A stretch of 64,000 bases of DNA from Hymenochaete sp. R1 (lineage: Eukaryota; Basidiomycota; Agaricomycetes; Hymenochaetales; Hymenochaetaceae). Where the stretch lies: NCBI GenBank assembly GCA_019400425.1, contig JAFREE010000036.1, positions 62,001 through 126,000 on the forward strand. The letters run 5' to 3'. Position numbers and translations under genes: made by a program. Under the pieces are notes generated by a model. The model was not told the origin of the DNA, ran no database searches, and was given only the letters and a program-made list of their open reading frames with translations. Below are positions 1-11,295 of this stretch, piece after piece (position 1 is the stretch's first letter; the number at the start of each line of letters is the position of its first letter).

Positions 1-1021
1 CACTATGGGCCTTTGTACTTATTGCGAGGCGAAGCCAACCAGTGTTCTACCCATTGTGTCATTGGAGACGAATATATCGGAATCCCGTCCTATGAGACTG
101 GTATGTCCTCATGTTTATTGCTTTCGAGCCGATGAATAAATACAGCATTTCTAGGATGGACGCACAGCGCTGGACAGCCCAGCGGGAAAGAATGATAGGT
201 TTGATATAATGAGGGAGCAAGGTTTCCCATCGGAGCCTTCAAACTCCAACCGCAGCGGTGGTCGCGTTGTAAGTCCATTCTGCACTTAAGGACGCCTTCT
301 TAGCTTGACGCTTCGACAGTCTCGTTTTGGTGACTCCAAACAAGCTACGGTCCCTCCCACCTCTAATGGCCCTGAGTCTCAGAAAGCAGAGAATGCGAAA
401 GCGAGGATTGGAGCTTTGTTCGAGGCGTTCAAATCTACGCCAAGCAATCCTGCCGTGAACTTGCCGGCGACGGCGCCGAAGGAACTCTCTGACCAGGAGC
501 CAAATCAAGCAGATCGGACTATTGTTTTAGCAGAGGAAGCGGAGTATACCAGGCAGACTAATGACAATGCCCAATCTGACTGGCCAGTTAGGCGTTATTC
601 AGACCCACCTGTGCCAGCACGCAATGCGAGTCCTCCTAGGCCTCCCCGAGACAGTCGACCTGTAGTCAATCGAGTTCAGACTCCTCTTGGTTCTCAGCGG
701 CCACCAGGAAAAGGCTATGGCAACTTCTACCCAGAGACCTCAGTCGACATTCGAGCAATGAACGATAGGGACATTATGCTCCAGCACAAAGAAGAAATCG
801 ACCGGCCTGGCATACCTCGAGCATCCTCCTTGCTGGGTCGACTCGATATGAGTGCCAATAGCCAGCATGAACAAGGTGATGGTCGAAACGCGAGTTTTGA
901 AGGTGGAGAGGAGAGGAGGCGCTTCGAAGATGGCACTAATGGAGATGGGAATAGAAATCGGAAAGGAAGGGCAAGGGATCGGGGTAAAGGCAGACGAATG
1001 AAGGGAAGAGGCCGGGATTAG
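1..1021 (+). CDS. 3' part of an unidentified gene (5' end outside window)
   Basis: Three exons are proposed: 1-100, 222-268 and 321-1021, with GT..AG introns 101-221 and 269-320 that keep one frame. The stop is TAG at 1019-1021. The visible protein starts with a short cysteine- and histidine-containing stretch (HYGPLYLLRGEANQCSTHC), then is mostly low complexity: Pro/Ser-rich in the middle, a GIPRASSLLGRLDM segment, and a very basic Arg/Gly/Lys tail (KGRARDRGKGRRMKGRGRD). The tail resembles RGG-like RNA-binding or nuclear-localised tails, but that is inference from composition only. I do not recognise the family. The first intron (121 nt) is the less certain one. The gene converges on the chromodomain gene, whose stop is at 1309. 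Confidence 0.6.
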
Positions 1022-1308
1022 AGTACTTTTTCTTTTTAAAAAAATTGCAGAGGCTCAGTAATAGCTTTATTGTTGATGTCGTTATCGATTTGCTGCCAAA
1101 GACCTAAAGTATTTTTTTTTCCAATTTTATGGGTTCATGTTTCCCTTTTTTTTTCAAAAACGTGTGCCGACAGTGGTGTTTAATGGCCGACCAACAAGGG
1201 ATGGTGATTGAAACAAGTTATACTTTGACATAAAAACAGGATAACAATACATAGCACATGAAAAAAGCAGTGATGACCGATAACCAGTCGGAGAAACGAA
1301 ATTCCGGT

Positions 1309-4300
1309 TCATAAATGAGCATCAATAAATAGGTGGTCCTGTAACTCCTGAAGAAATTGTTAGTTGCTTCGGTATCGCCTCAACCAATATGCATCACTTA
1401 CTTGTTTTGTTTCGAAGAACGCATTACAATGTTGACCCCCGTCAGGTCTCCAGCAGCATACGTATATCTCAGCTTCTGAATCGACATCCTCAAAGTCAGG
1501 GCGAAATTGCGTATTCTGCGTTAACATTTTCTGCACACTCCTCTCCCTCGCACCATATTTAGCGAGCTCAACCTGCAAGGAGCTCGCGTCGTCCTGACAC
1601 CTTCTCGCCTCCCCGCGAGCCTCGTCAAGTTCTTCCTCTAACGTATGTCGTCGAACAAGCAAGTCGTTCCGTTCACGCACTATCTCTGACATATCGTCTC
1701 TTAGATCGTCCAACTCCGCTTTGAGGTCATCAACCTGACCTTGAAGCTCCGGCAGTACCGACGCACGACGGCGGATCTCGTCGTTCGTGCGTTCGTCCTT
1801 GACGGTGAGGATATGGACGAGCTTGTGTGCCTCATTGAGTCGGCGCTGGAGCTGGCGTTCCTTGTCCGCCGCTTGCCGGCGTACGAGCTCAATGCCGTGC
1901 TTCACTTGGCTTTCGGCGACTTCGGCGCGTTCTGTGAGGTCCCGGAAATCGGCTTTGACTTCGTCCGTATACGCAGATGCGCGTTCATACATTGTTCGGA
2001 AGAGCTCAAGCTGGGACTCGGTGTCTGCTTTTCTGTCCTTGAGTAGCGCTACTTCCGCAACGAGAGCTTCTTTTTCCTTTTCGAGGGCTTCGATGATTGT
2101 TTCGCGAGCTTCGAATTGGACATTCGGGACGTCCGAGGGAGATTGAGCACGACTCTGTTCTTCTGTACGTTTCTGAAGCTCGACATTCTCTGATTGCAAG
2201 TCAGTGATAAGCTCATCCTGAGCCAACCTCTTCCTCTCGTTTTCGGCCAGCTTGGCTTTCAGAGATTCAATCTCCTCCGATTTCAAGTTCAGTAGTCCCA
2301 AGGCATCGTTCAAACGCTTGGAAGGTGTCTCTATGACCGGAGATACAGGTGCTCTGTTGAACAACTATGACACTCGTTTAGTTCAAGTTCAGTCAAAACA
2401 TAATGAAAGACTAACCAGCGGAGCTCCTTTAACTTTGAATTTTGTTTGATGAGGCGTAAAGAGCTCGTCCAGTGTTTCCTGATAAAAGGTAAGATCGGAA
2501 TGGGTTTTTGTGTATTTTTGAAAAAGCTCACCTCTGGCTGACTTACAGGTGAACCTGATCCCTTCCCGTTTGCCAAAACAGGCGTACTGAACACATCATC
2601 GTCGTCTTCAGAGAGCATCCCATTCGTAACGAACTTCTCAATGCCCTCTTCGTCTTCGGTCTCGTTCTCTAGCACTTCTGACATTTCTCTCGTTTCTCCA
2701 TTGACGGCTGCACCTGTATTGTCATTGTAAGTGCTGGCGTCGTATGTATCGACACCACCACCAGCCCCACCGTCAAAATTGGAGTTGATGTACGCTTCCG
2801 CGAACGGGCGATCGCGGGCTTCGACATTCTCCATAGACACCTCAGCTTCAGTATCAGATGTGTCTGGCTGCCCTTCAGAAGGCTCCGATTCCGGCACAAT
2901 AGTCGAGTGCGTAGCCATGACGTGCGTAATCCGGGCTTGGTCCACAGACTCGACATCGTTCTCACGTGTCTCGTGCTTCCCTCTTATTCTTTGCAATATT
3001 GACTCCAACTGAACTTTAGGGCTAATTCTGCCCCGTAGTTCCTGCTCTCTGAGACGTTGAGCCTCGGCCAGCTCCAGCCCACGCTGCCGTATCTCGAGAC
3101 TCTGCGATAAGGAGTTGTCAATGTCATCGGTGTCGTCGTCGTCATCGTCTTCTGTTGTCCCATTGGCGTAAGCACCCGGTTGACCATTCTCTCCGAAGGA
3201 CTTCACGGGACTACTGTGTTCAATCGAGCTCGTGGGTGCCGCATCAGAGGGACCGAGTTGGATGTTCGGTACCGGGTATGCTGATAAGGGTCTACGAGGC
3301 GCAGGTAAATAAGGCTCGAACTTGGATGGGGGTATTTGCGGAATCCGTCTTAGTTCCTTCCGCGGGTCTAAATTGGACGTCTGAGAGTCATGAAAGGTCT
3401 CAGGACCAACAATATGTGGTTCTTCCGTTGGTGTCGCGTATTGATCATGTCCCGGGTCTTCGCTGGGTGTGACGTGAGGTGCCGACGAACCGTATTGCGC
3501 GAGCATGGAGTCGATATTACCGTGTGTATCGTCCTGGGATAACGCCTGAGAATCCGAGTTTCTTTGAGATTGAGACTCTTCCTGGGTATGAGATGAATGC
3601 GTTTGTGATTGGGACTGCGACGCGGGGACGATGACCTTGGCTGAGCTTGAACGTGAACGTCGTAGTTCCAGAGCTCGAGCGGAGTTTGGTCTCGATCGTT
3701 CCTTTGATTCGTTTCTTGTTTCCTCGACAGCGTTTATAATGTCACCAGCCGAAGGCTCGAGGAGTTGACATTCGACATTGTCTTCGAGCGGCCGAAAGCC
3801 CACCGAAGACTCACGGCTTGGATGCCCTTCTCGTGGGCTGGACCGAGGCTCTGCAAGCGGAGTTGAACTTTTTCTCTTTCCCTTAGAACCCCCCTTCCCA
3901 ATGTTGGGAGTGGAAATGGCTGTGGCTTGTGCATTGCTTGCTTGTCCGCTATTCCTTCGCATTCGCATATCCTTCTCTTCCTCTTCCTCTTCTTCCCCCT
4001 CCTCCCCATCTTCATCCACTTTCCGGCTTCTTAGGACCTTGCCGCCATTCATCGTCGCAGATTTCAACGGCGGGCTTGTTTGTGAGATAGGCGTGTGGTT
4101 AGAAAGAGATTTTGATTTTGATAAACGCGTTGGAGTGCGCGAAGACGAAGCTTTGGACTTGTGATTGTCGGCGGATTTGGACTTCGCAAACGAACGATGC
4201 GGGGGTGTCGGGTCTCTGCTATACCGTTTCGTAGAACTTGAGTGCGGTAATGGTTCTTTTCTTGGTCTGCCTCTACTTCGTTTCCCTGTATCCCTGCTTG

Positions 4301-5096
4301 ATTCCGCCTCTTCGTCGCCCGTCCTTGGCGTAACGTTGAACCGCGTAATGATCTTGCCCTTTTCACCACTCTTCAGCAATGGGGAAGCAGGAAGATTCCT
4401 TAATTCAGGAGAAGGGTTGCGCGAGTTGGGGAAGCCAGGGTCTGCGCGCTCTGTCCTTTTCTTTTTACGAGGAGGCTCCGCTTCGTCCTCTGAAGGGAGC
4501 CCGATGATAGGGTTCGAAACCCCCTTTCGTTTCCTTGCTTTTGTCAGTGACTCAGAAGCAGGCGATGATTCAGAGACTTTTGACCCTCGCTTGCTTCCAT
4601 TGCCATTGACATTAATAGTCGACGATGAAGCAACGGAAGTCGATGCGCCAGATATCGTCGCTGAGAGGGAATCCAAACTGCTTCGTTCATATCTCAAAAC
4701 ATCCAAGCCAGATAGCGAGAGACAAATCAACTCACATTTAGAGTCCGTTTTCCTCCTCGCAGCAGAGATCTTTTCTCTCCGCTTCCTCTCCTTCTCCCTC
4801 TTCTCAGCCGCCTTCTTCGCTCGCCATTCCGAAACAAGGTCGTCCGTCACGTCCTCACGCGGCACCCACGAATTATCCCATGGTTTCCCATTCCCGTCAG
4901 ATCCAGACCACTTGACGAGGAACTCGCCCTTGCGCTCCTCGACAATTTCCTCCACCGCCCAAAGCTCGTCCGAGTCACTATCGTGCTGCTCGAATCCCTG
5001 TGTTTGAAAGTCTTCGCTCGTCTCGACCGCTTCTTCCTCATCAGAGTCTCCCTTCACCTTGGACTTGCGGGATTTCGACTTTGCATACGTCTTCAT
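1309..5096 (-). CDS. Chromodomain protein with C-terminal coiled coil and C2H2-like zinc finger
   Basis: Five exons on the minus strand are proposed: 5096-4736, 4660-2532, 2478-2416, 2328-1402 and 1347-1309; the sum is 3519 nt, about 1172 aa. Residues about 44-95 form a chromodomain (DELWAVEEIVEERKGEF..VKWSG..WDNSWVPREDV), the fold that reads methylated histone tails. A long Ser/Arg/Glu-rich disordered middle follows, then a coiled coil from about residue 855 to 1120. The last intron ends in a strong branch/acceptor (CTAAC..CAG); joining across it gives C-x8-C-x3-F-x5-L-x2-H-x5-H, a C2H2-type finger at the extreme C terminus. I chose the ATG at 5096; an in-frame codon chain continues upstream to 5186 but starts in what looks like 5' UTR. 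The first intron (4661-4735) and the third (acceptor at 2329) are the least certain. Likely a chromatin-bound nuclear protein; the precise role is unknown. Confidence 0.8.
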
Positions 5097-5367
5097 ATGA
5101 GCTGAGGGGGTAATAGAAAGGAGTCGACTGAATATGGAGGATGAAGGATGAGAAGATGAAGGTGAGACGGGGAGCACTGGGTGCACTACAAAAACACGTG
5201 CACGTGCCGCAAACGCGATCCAAAAACGGAAGGTGAATGCATTTACTCAGCTCATCCAAAATCGCAGTCATCATCCAAGCATGTTTAATTGTAGCATATG
5301 GATTGAAATTAATTTAGTTCACTAAAATATATGCAGTATAAGATTCTAAATTACAGGCCAGAGCTTA

Positions 5368-6967
5368 TTATCTCTCATACAGATCTTCGATACTCCATTT
5401 GCTACGATGGTCAATCGAATAGTCGTCTGATTCGCCAGCAAGGAACCGGTGCATAGAAGCCCATGCGATCATAGCCGCATTGTCTGTAGTACCATTCGTC
5501 AATTGTAGAATACGCAATAAAAAGGAAGCCAATTCGAACCTGTGCACAGAGCAGGGGGTGGAAACACTGCAGATATACCTTCACCTGAAGGGTCCTGTTT
5601 CAATCTGGAAGCGAGTCTTATAGAGCAGAAAGCTTAAGCAAGTCAATCCATAGCGTCGTCAAAAATACAACTTACAGGTCACGGAAGGTAGCATTACTCG
5701 CAACACCCCCACTGACAACAATGTGCTTCACTTTCGACGTCAAGCCGTCGCCGTTTATTCCTACCGAAAGTTCACGTTGGTTGTTATTGCACCAACGAAG
5801 CGCCAGAACGACTTTCCCAGCAAGCTGCTCGAAAGCTGCACTTTGGAACGCGCGAGCCAGGGCGAGTTTGTGAGCGCCAGGAAGGATCATTTTCGCCTTG
5901 GAACCGCCGGGTTTGGTGTCGGCGTTGTTGGCCAAGCCATGTGTTAGGAAATACCGATCGACGGCAGAATGAAGCCCGGAGAACGTGAACTCGAGCTTTC
6001 CGCGCAGGGGAACTTCGAATAGTTTTATAATTGGTAAGGGGCTCCTCAGAACATTCTCGTCGAGAACTCCATCTCCGTCTCTACAGAATGCTTCGAGAGC
6101 CGCTCCAGGTGCCCGTCCTTTCCAATCAAGCCGCAGATCCCGAGCTATTTTATCAATCGTCCGTCCAATGGCTTCATCGCGAGTATTTGCGAGGACGCGG
6201 AAACGCGTATTAGAGAGCGCGAGTACGATCATGGTGTGCCCACCCGAGATGAGGAGTGTCAGGAACGGGAAGGTTGGGGGGTTTGTTTCTGTTGTGAGGA
6301 GTGCAGTGAGAGCGTGGGCTTGCTATAAGAATCCCTTCTTTTCAATCAAAATTTCATGCAGATAGAAAAAATAAGAGAGGGGAGGACGTACCATATGATG
6401 AACACCAACAAGTGGTTTCTTCAAAGCTGATGCAAGTGTCTTCGCAGCGTTAGAACACACACTCAGACACCCGTTCATACCGGGTCCTCGAGTGAATGCA
6501 ATCCCATCGACCTGCGAAACTTCCATATTTGCTTTCTCCAAAGCCGTTCTAACTGCAAGAGGCTGCACACATCAAGTGCTCCAGGAGTGAGCAAGCTGGA
6601 CGAGTGGATGGGAGACGGAGGTGACCCACCATGTTGCGCTGGTGCTCCATAATAGCCGTATACGGCTCTATCCCTCCGAAAGCTTCATGTCTCCATTCAG
6701 AGAAACAGGAAAGTCAGTATCACTACTGGGTAGAACTCTTCTTCCTTTGGGGGGTGCTCACTTGTCAAGTTGTCTAAGGACAACGTTCGACAAAATCCTG
6801 CGATCCGAAGAAACGACCGCTGCACAAGTGTCGTCTGCTGACGACTCGAGGGCCAGAACAGTAAAGCACCGGGCTTCATAACGCTTCTCTAGGAATTTTT
6901 TCGTGCTTGATCTTGCGAAATGTTTGGTGAGTGGATACCGACGGCATTGGCGAAAAGCAAGAAACAT
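5368..6967 (-). CDS. QRI7: Mitochondrial tRNA N6-threonylcarbamoyladenosine transferase (Kae1/Qri7/TsaD family)
   Basis: Six exons: 6967-6762, 6690-6630, 6562-6392, 6322-5676, 5616-5540 and 5483-5368, total 1278 nt, 425 aa. The family transfers threonylcarbamoyl to A37 of ANN-decoding tRNAs; Qri7 is the stand-alone mitochondrial form. Visible marks: the N-terminal ASKHA phosphate loop around LALESSADDTCAAV, the metal-binding H-x3-H in VGVHHMQAHAL (restored only after splicing the 6323-6391 intron), LLISGGHT, the TFSGLHSAV segment and VVSGGVASNATFRDL near the end. The first 35 residues are rich in Arg/Lys and lack acidic residues until ERKYEA-like sequence, fitting a mitochondrial presequence. 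A GTG lies upstream in frame, but the ATG at 6967 is the first AUG. No other t6A-complex gene is nearby. Confidence 0.93.
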
Positions 6968-7383
6968 GGTCGAGCGCGCGGCCAGCACCGAGACTTTTCT
7001 TCCGAGTCTCACGGCTGAAAGGTTACGCGTAGCATGACGCTTTCGCGGTCTGACATTGATATGGCTGCAAAGTCCGTATCATAACTTTTCAAGCGAAATA
7101 CTGATGGAAATAGTATCTTGTACATGTATGGGGTCCGAGTAAGAAATCAAGTAACGAGGAGACGCTGATCTTAAACCGTCATATGCAACTTTCGAAAAAA
7201 AAAACCCAAGAGAAGCGAGGCGCTGATGATGTTATAAAATTCGAACGAAGGAGTTGGGCAATGATCATTTGTAGCCGTCCAGAGCGCTAGGATGCACGGA
7301 GACTCGGGAAGGTTCACATCTCATAAAATACTCTAGGCATAAAGATCAAATTCGTCCTGCTACGAGACAACCATTGAGAACAC
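6968..7383. other. Intergenic region (promoter of QRI7; 3' flank of next minus gene)
   Basis: I see no coding exon that can be supported here. It must contain the QRI7 promoter and the 3' UTR of the upstream minus-strand gene. A possible last coding exon of that upstream gene (acceptor near 7343, reading to a stop shortly after) could fall at its right edge. An A-run of about ten bases lies near 7196. Confidence 0.5.
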
Positions 7384-8498
7384 TCACCATCCTTGCACCA
7401 TCTCAACCTTCAGAGTTGGCAGGTTCCTCGCAACAGCCTTTCGCTCCATTTCCATAGCTTTTCTCTTCACTGCTGCCAAAGACTCCTTATATTTTTTCTT
7501 TGCCGCATCCAGTTCGCCCATGAGAACAGACCGTCTATCCGCAGACGACGAAGATTTGAATGATACATCGTTCTGTTTCGGCGTCTGACTATCCTGAGAA
7601 GACATTGACAAGTCGTGTGTTGTGGTAGGTCCAAAGCGAACACTCCCAAGACTAGATGCACTCCGAGCGCGTTGGAGTGTCGGGGAAGAGAGTGGTGCAG
7701 ATAGTTTCCTTTCAATGTCTTTTGACCCAGGTTTCCTGACAGTGGATGGCGAATTGATACTTCGAGAATACGAGCCAGACCTAGATCTCGAGGGTGTTCC
7801 AGTATACGTAGGCGAGCGAATGTTCGAACTAGTTGTATTGTTTGCATTGTTGGTTTGGATTCTGAGCGAAAGCAGAGGACGGGAAGGCGCCCGCCGGATT
7901 TGTTGCAAGTCGCCTAAGTTAACCGTGCTTCGGCGAAATGTCGGGGAGGCCGTCAGCTCAGACAGGATACTCGCGTCGCCTGAAAGCTTGCTTCTGAGCG
8001 AGAGGTTTGGAAAGCTGAGGTGAGGTGAGCGATAGGCTTTCAGAAGCTGCGAGGGCGTATCCTGGAATTGGTTTTCTTTCTCAGAAACAGGCGAGATCCT
8101 TGCGATTGGTGAAGAACCAGCCCGGAGCCTAGGTACTTGGTTAGACTCGTTTGGCACGATAAACGCACGGGAAAGATCCAAGCTAGTATCCGCTACAAAG
8201 TCAATTGAGACGGGCCTTCCACCGAGCTGTGCCACTGAGGTACGTTGAGTCAAGTCTATAGCCTTTGACGGGTCTTTTAACCAGATTAGAAAAGCACGAG
8301 AACCACTCGAGCTCGGGTTTGGATACTTTGAGATTCTTTCTCTACATAGAAATAAAACACAATGAAGTTCATAGACGATTCATCAATAAATATGACTGCC
8401 ACTCACATCGATTCTCTTCCTCCACACAGTTCAACGACAGCACTCTCCTCTGCAGCTGCAAGGACTCGAACAAGATTATTGGGCCTCATTAAAGACAT
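7384..8498 (-). CDS. Ser-rich basic protein of unknown function with short C-terminal helix
   Basis: Exon 1 runs from the ATG at 8498 through about thirty codons (MSLMRPNNLVRVLAAAEESA) to a GTGAGT donor near 8406; exon 2 restarts with IERISKYPNPSSSGSR and continues without interruption to a stop at 7384. The protein is Ser/Thr/Pro/Arg-rich and probably disordered over most of its length, with several S-P and R-S sites that would suit cyclin-dependent or other kinases. The last 60 residues (ELDAAKKKYKESLAAVKRKA) are predicted helical. A perfect GTGAGT donor overlaps the final codons, so the true C terminus may lie in one more exon near 7320-7345; one alternative splice would end in DEFDLYA. 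I do not recognise the family. It shares a short divergent promoter with the F-box gene. Confidence 0.7.
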
Positions 8499-8685
8499 TG
8501 TATCTGTACGCAGCGTGTCTTTCAGATCTTCTTTAACCAAAAAAAACGACGAAATAAAAAATCAAGAACCAAGATGAGTGTGGAAAGTGCTGGTCAGAGA
8601 GAGACGGAAATCTGGCAGAAGAAGCTGAAGAACGTCGATCATTCAGTGGCTGTGTCGCTGCTATCTAAGCGAACGACTTGAAGCA
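8499..8685. promoter_or_regulatory. Divergent promoter region between two genes
   Basis: Only 187 bp separate the ATG of the minus-strand Ser-rich protein (8498) from the ATG of the plus-strand F-box protein (8686), so both promoters must overlap here. An A-rich stretch (about 8538-8570) is present; no clear TATA box is seen. Confidence 0.5.
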
Positions 8686-10455
8686 ATGCTCACTCATCCG
8701 TTGACCATGACGACGATGCTGAAGCGCCCCCTCTCTCCCTGGCCTCAACCTTCTTCCAAGAGACAGCACTTGAATGACGGAAAAGCAGTGCCAGCTGCTC
8801 GAGTATTGAACTTTGACTTGACGCTGCATGACGAGCTCATTCTCGTCATCTTCTCACACCTGACATGGATGGACTTGTGTGCTGTTCAGTCGACTAATCA
8901 TCTTTGGTCTCGCCTATCGTCTGATAACCATGTGAGCTCACATATTAATACAGATGTTTGGCAATGCTGACAATGCTGTGTATGGGCTAGTTGTGGAAAG
9001 CCATGTATATCCGGGAGTTTGGGCGACAAAGGTTGCGCGGTTCTCGCGGCTTCGTTGCGCGAAACGACGGGAGGCAGATTCGACCTTTACCTAGAAAATG
9101 TTCAGATGATGATGTGGAACGCTTAGATTGGAAGTGGATGTTCCGTATAAGCTCTAACTGGAGAAGGGGTGCGTCTGCAATGCCTCCGCTTCACTCATGC
9201 GGTTTGGCCTCATCCATTGGCAGGCCGTTGCGAATTCGAGCAACTGGATGAACCTTCAATCCGGAACGAAGATGAATGTGGCGATATGCTACTAGCATCG
9301 GGTCGTGCTTTGCTTTCTGGCTCGTTGATTATTACAACGTCTTCAAAGAGTTCTCCATCGCCATCAATCCTTGTACACCGGCGCCACTCCCTTCCCGTTT
9401 CGCTTTTGGGAGTACATAAATCAAACGACTCGTGTCGAATATGTGCCATCGCGCTGGATCAGTCACCACCGGAGACCATGCATTCTGCGTCCCGAGTTGC
9501 AGTTTTCTACGATTCGGGTGCTTTCACTATATTTACGATGGACAATAATCACCCGAGCCGTTCACGCAGGGTACTGTCTTACCACCCACCTTCAAGGACC
9601 GAACGAACGACCCCCATTCGACAAGCGGTGTACCATCACCCTCTTCTCGCTACACTATCCCACTCGTTCCATCTTTCCTTATACGACTTATCGGACGGTA
9701 CTGTCCATCATTCGCAGACTTTAACATCGTTCACTTCGTTCCCGCCGTCTTCCATGGTCCTAACGCCAGGGAAAAAGTCGTACCGACTTATCATGGCTTA
9801 TTCTGCACCTGTATATCCCTCCCATTGGAGTGCTGCTACAACTGTCCTCTCCATATCCCATTGCCAATCGCAATCGAAATTGGATCTTGAATCGGATATA
9901 TCATTGCGCCCGTGTACAGTCGTCGGCAGTAAAACCGTACGCTCTTTCGACATTCCGTCAGGATGGATCGACGAGCAACTTCTTCAATCAATGCATCATC
10001 AATGGGGTCGAAGGGTGACCAGGGTTGCGGATATCCAGACAGACGGTAAATGGCTCGTCCTAGCCTCCTCTAACGACCTGCAGCTCTACCGTCTATACCT
10101 TCCCTCAAACTCCATCTCCGCAACCTCCGGAGCATCCGTTCTTGAGGGCTTACAGACTCCTGGTGGCGCACGTATGACGTTCGTGCGCATGCTCCACGGA
10201 CATGCGAGTCCCATCATCGCATCGTCTTTATCCGATGGTCGGTGTGTCAGTCTCGGAGTCGACGGGAACATTTGGGTTTGGGACTTGGAGAAAGGATGGA
10301 GTGTCGAGGTTCAGGCTCCTCGGACACCATCTGGCTCGCCTGGATTGCACGGGAACGTACCGATGGGAACGCCTCTGGCTACGGTTGCGTTTGACGAGCG
10401 GCAAATTATCACGTCCGACGCGTTTGGAGTAGAGGTTCGGAAATTCGATATATAA
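8686..10455 (+). CDS. F-box protein with probable beta-propeller C-terminal region
   Basis: Three exons: 8686-8931, 8991-9168 and 9224-10455, 551 aa. Residues about 44-90 are an F-box (LTLHDELILVIFSHL..VQSTNHLWSRL), continuing across the first intron into LWKAMYIREFGR. F-box proteins are substrate receptors of SCF ubiquitin ligases, binding Skp1. The remaining 400 residues are beta-rich and include WD40-like strands near the end (MLHGHASPIIASSLSDGR, VDGNIWVWDLEKG), which suggests a propeller that binds substrate. The substrate cannot be told. A second ATG seven codons downstream (8707) is an equally possible start. An 840-bp gap follows before the Sec2-type gene. Confidence 0.87.
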
Positions 10456-11295
10456 GGGCATTTGGAGGAACACTTCAAGAGTAAAAGTCTGTTGGGCCGG
10501 ACTTTGCGTTTCTCGGACGTAGACGAAACAGTGACAACTTTGAAGCGCTTAGGATGACACGCCGGGAAACGTGGTGTCAGGAAATCAGGGATAAAAGTGT
10601 CCTCAGCATGCCTGCATTTTATATAGAACAAATTTATCCCTGGCGTACGGATTGCATATGCATTGCATGAATCGGGTCGTTTCTGCGTTTCACTTTCGTA
10701 CCGGGATTTCGCATTAGCTGCAGTCGATACCTCCCGCCGGGTTGCGGAGACTTGCAACTGCTGCTGTCGCCATCGAACATGCTTGGTATTCGCTGAAACA
10801 CCAAGCATGATATCGAAATGGAAATGGACTGAGAGGTTGAGAGGGTCATAGTTTGTTTGGGTTGAATAGCTGTTTGATGATCAATTTTCTTTAGTAATCT
10901 GAGGGAATCGATGTGTCGCTTTCATCTCTGTTCTTGTTTTTCTATCTCATTGCAAAGTGGTATTATATCTTCAGTTTTGAGTTCACTTCATATTGAAATT
11001 CGAAACGTGTCGGATGCAGCAATATTAATGTGATCGACAAAATCGACGCCATGAGAGGAGGCAGCAGCACTGTAATCGACTGGACTCGAGCTCTTTGACT
11101 CTGACGGTCACTACCACCCCCTCTCCCGCCCCTACTCGCCTCTTCTTTCTATCACTGAGCTCGACTGCTCATACTGAAGCACTGAGCTCGTCTGATACCT
11201 GCTACTTGTTTTGAAGAAGCGGGCACGAACGCACCGGGCTCGTTCCGGTCTCTTCATGTCACATCCCTTCCGAGCTTTCTCCAGTCAAATCTACC
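10456..11295. other. Intergenic region upstream of the Sec2-type gene
   Basis: No supportable coding exon. The right part (about 11095-11165) is strongly pyrimidine-rich (CCACCCCCTCTCCCGCCCC and CTTCTTTC runs), which is a common core-promoter or 5'UTR feature in basidiomycetes. The left part is the 3' flank of the F-box gene. Confidence 0.5.

Noticed and set aside
4165..5007. Plus-strand 280-codon open frame opposite the chromodomain gene
   Set aside because: It is the antisense of an exon with strong domain evidence; composition is the mirror of Ser/Arg/Glu-rich codons and no domain is seen.
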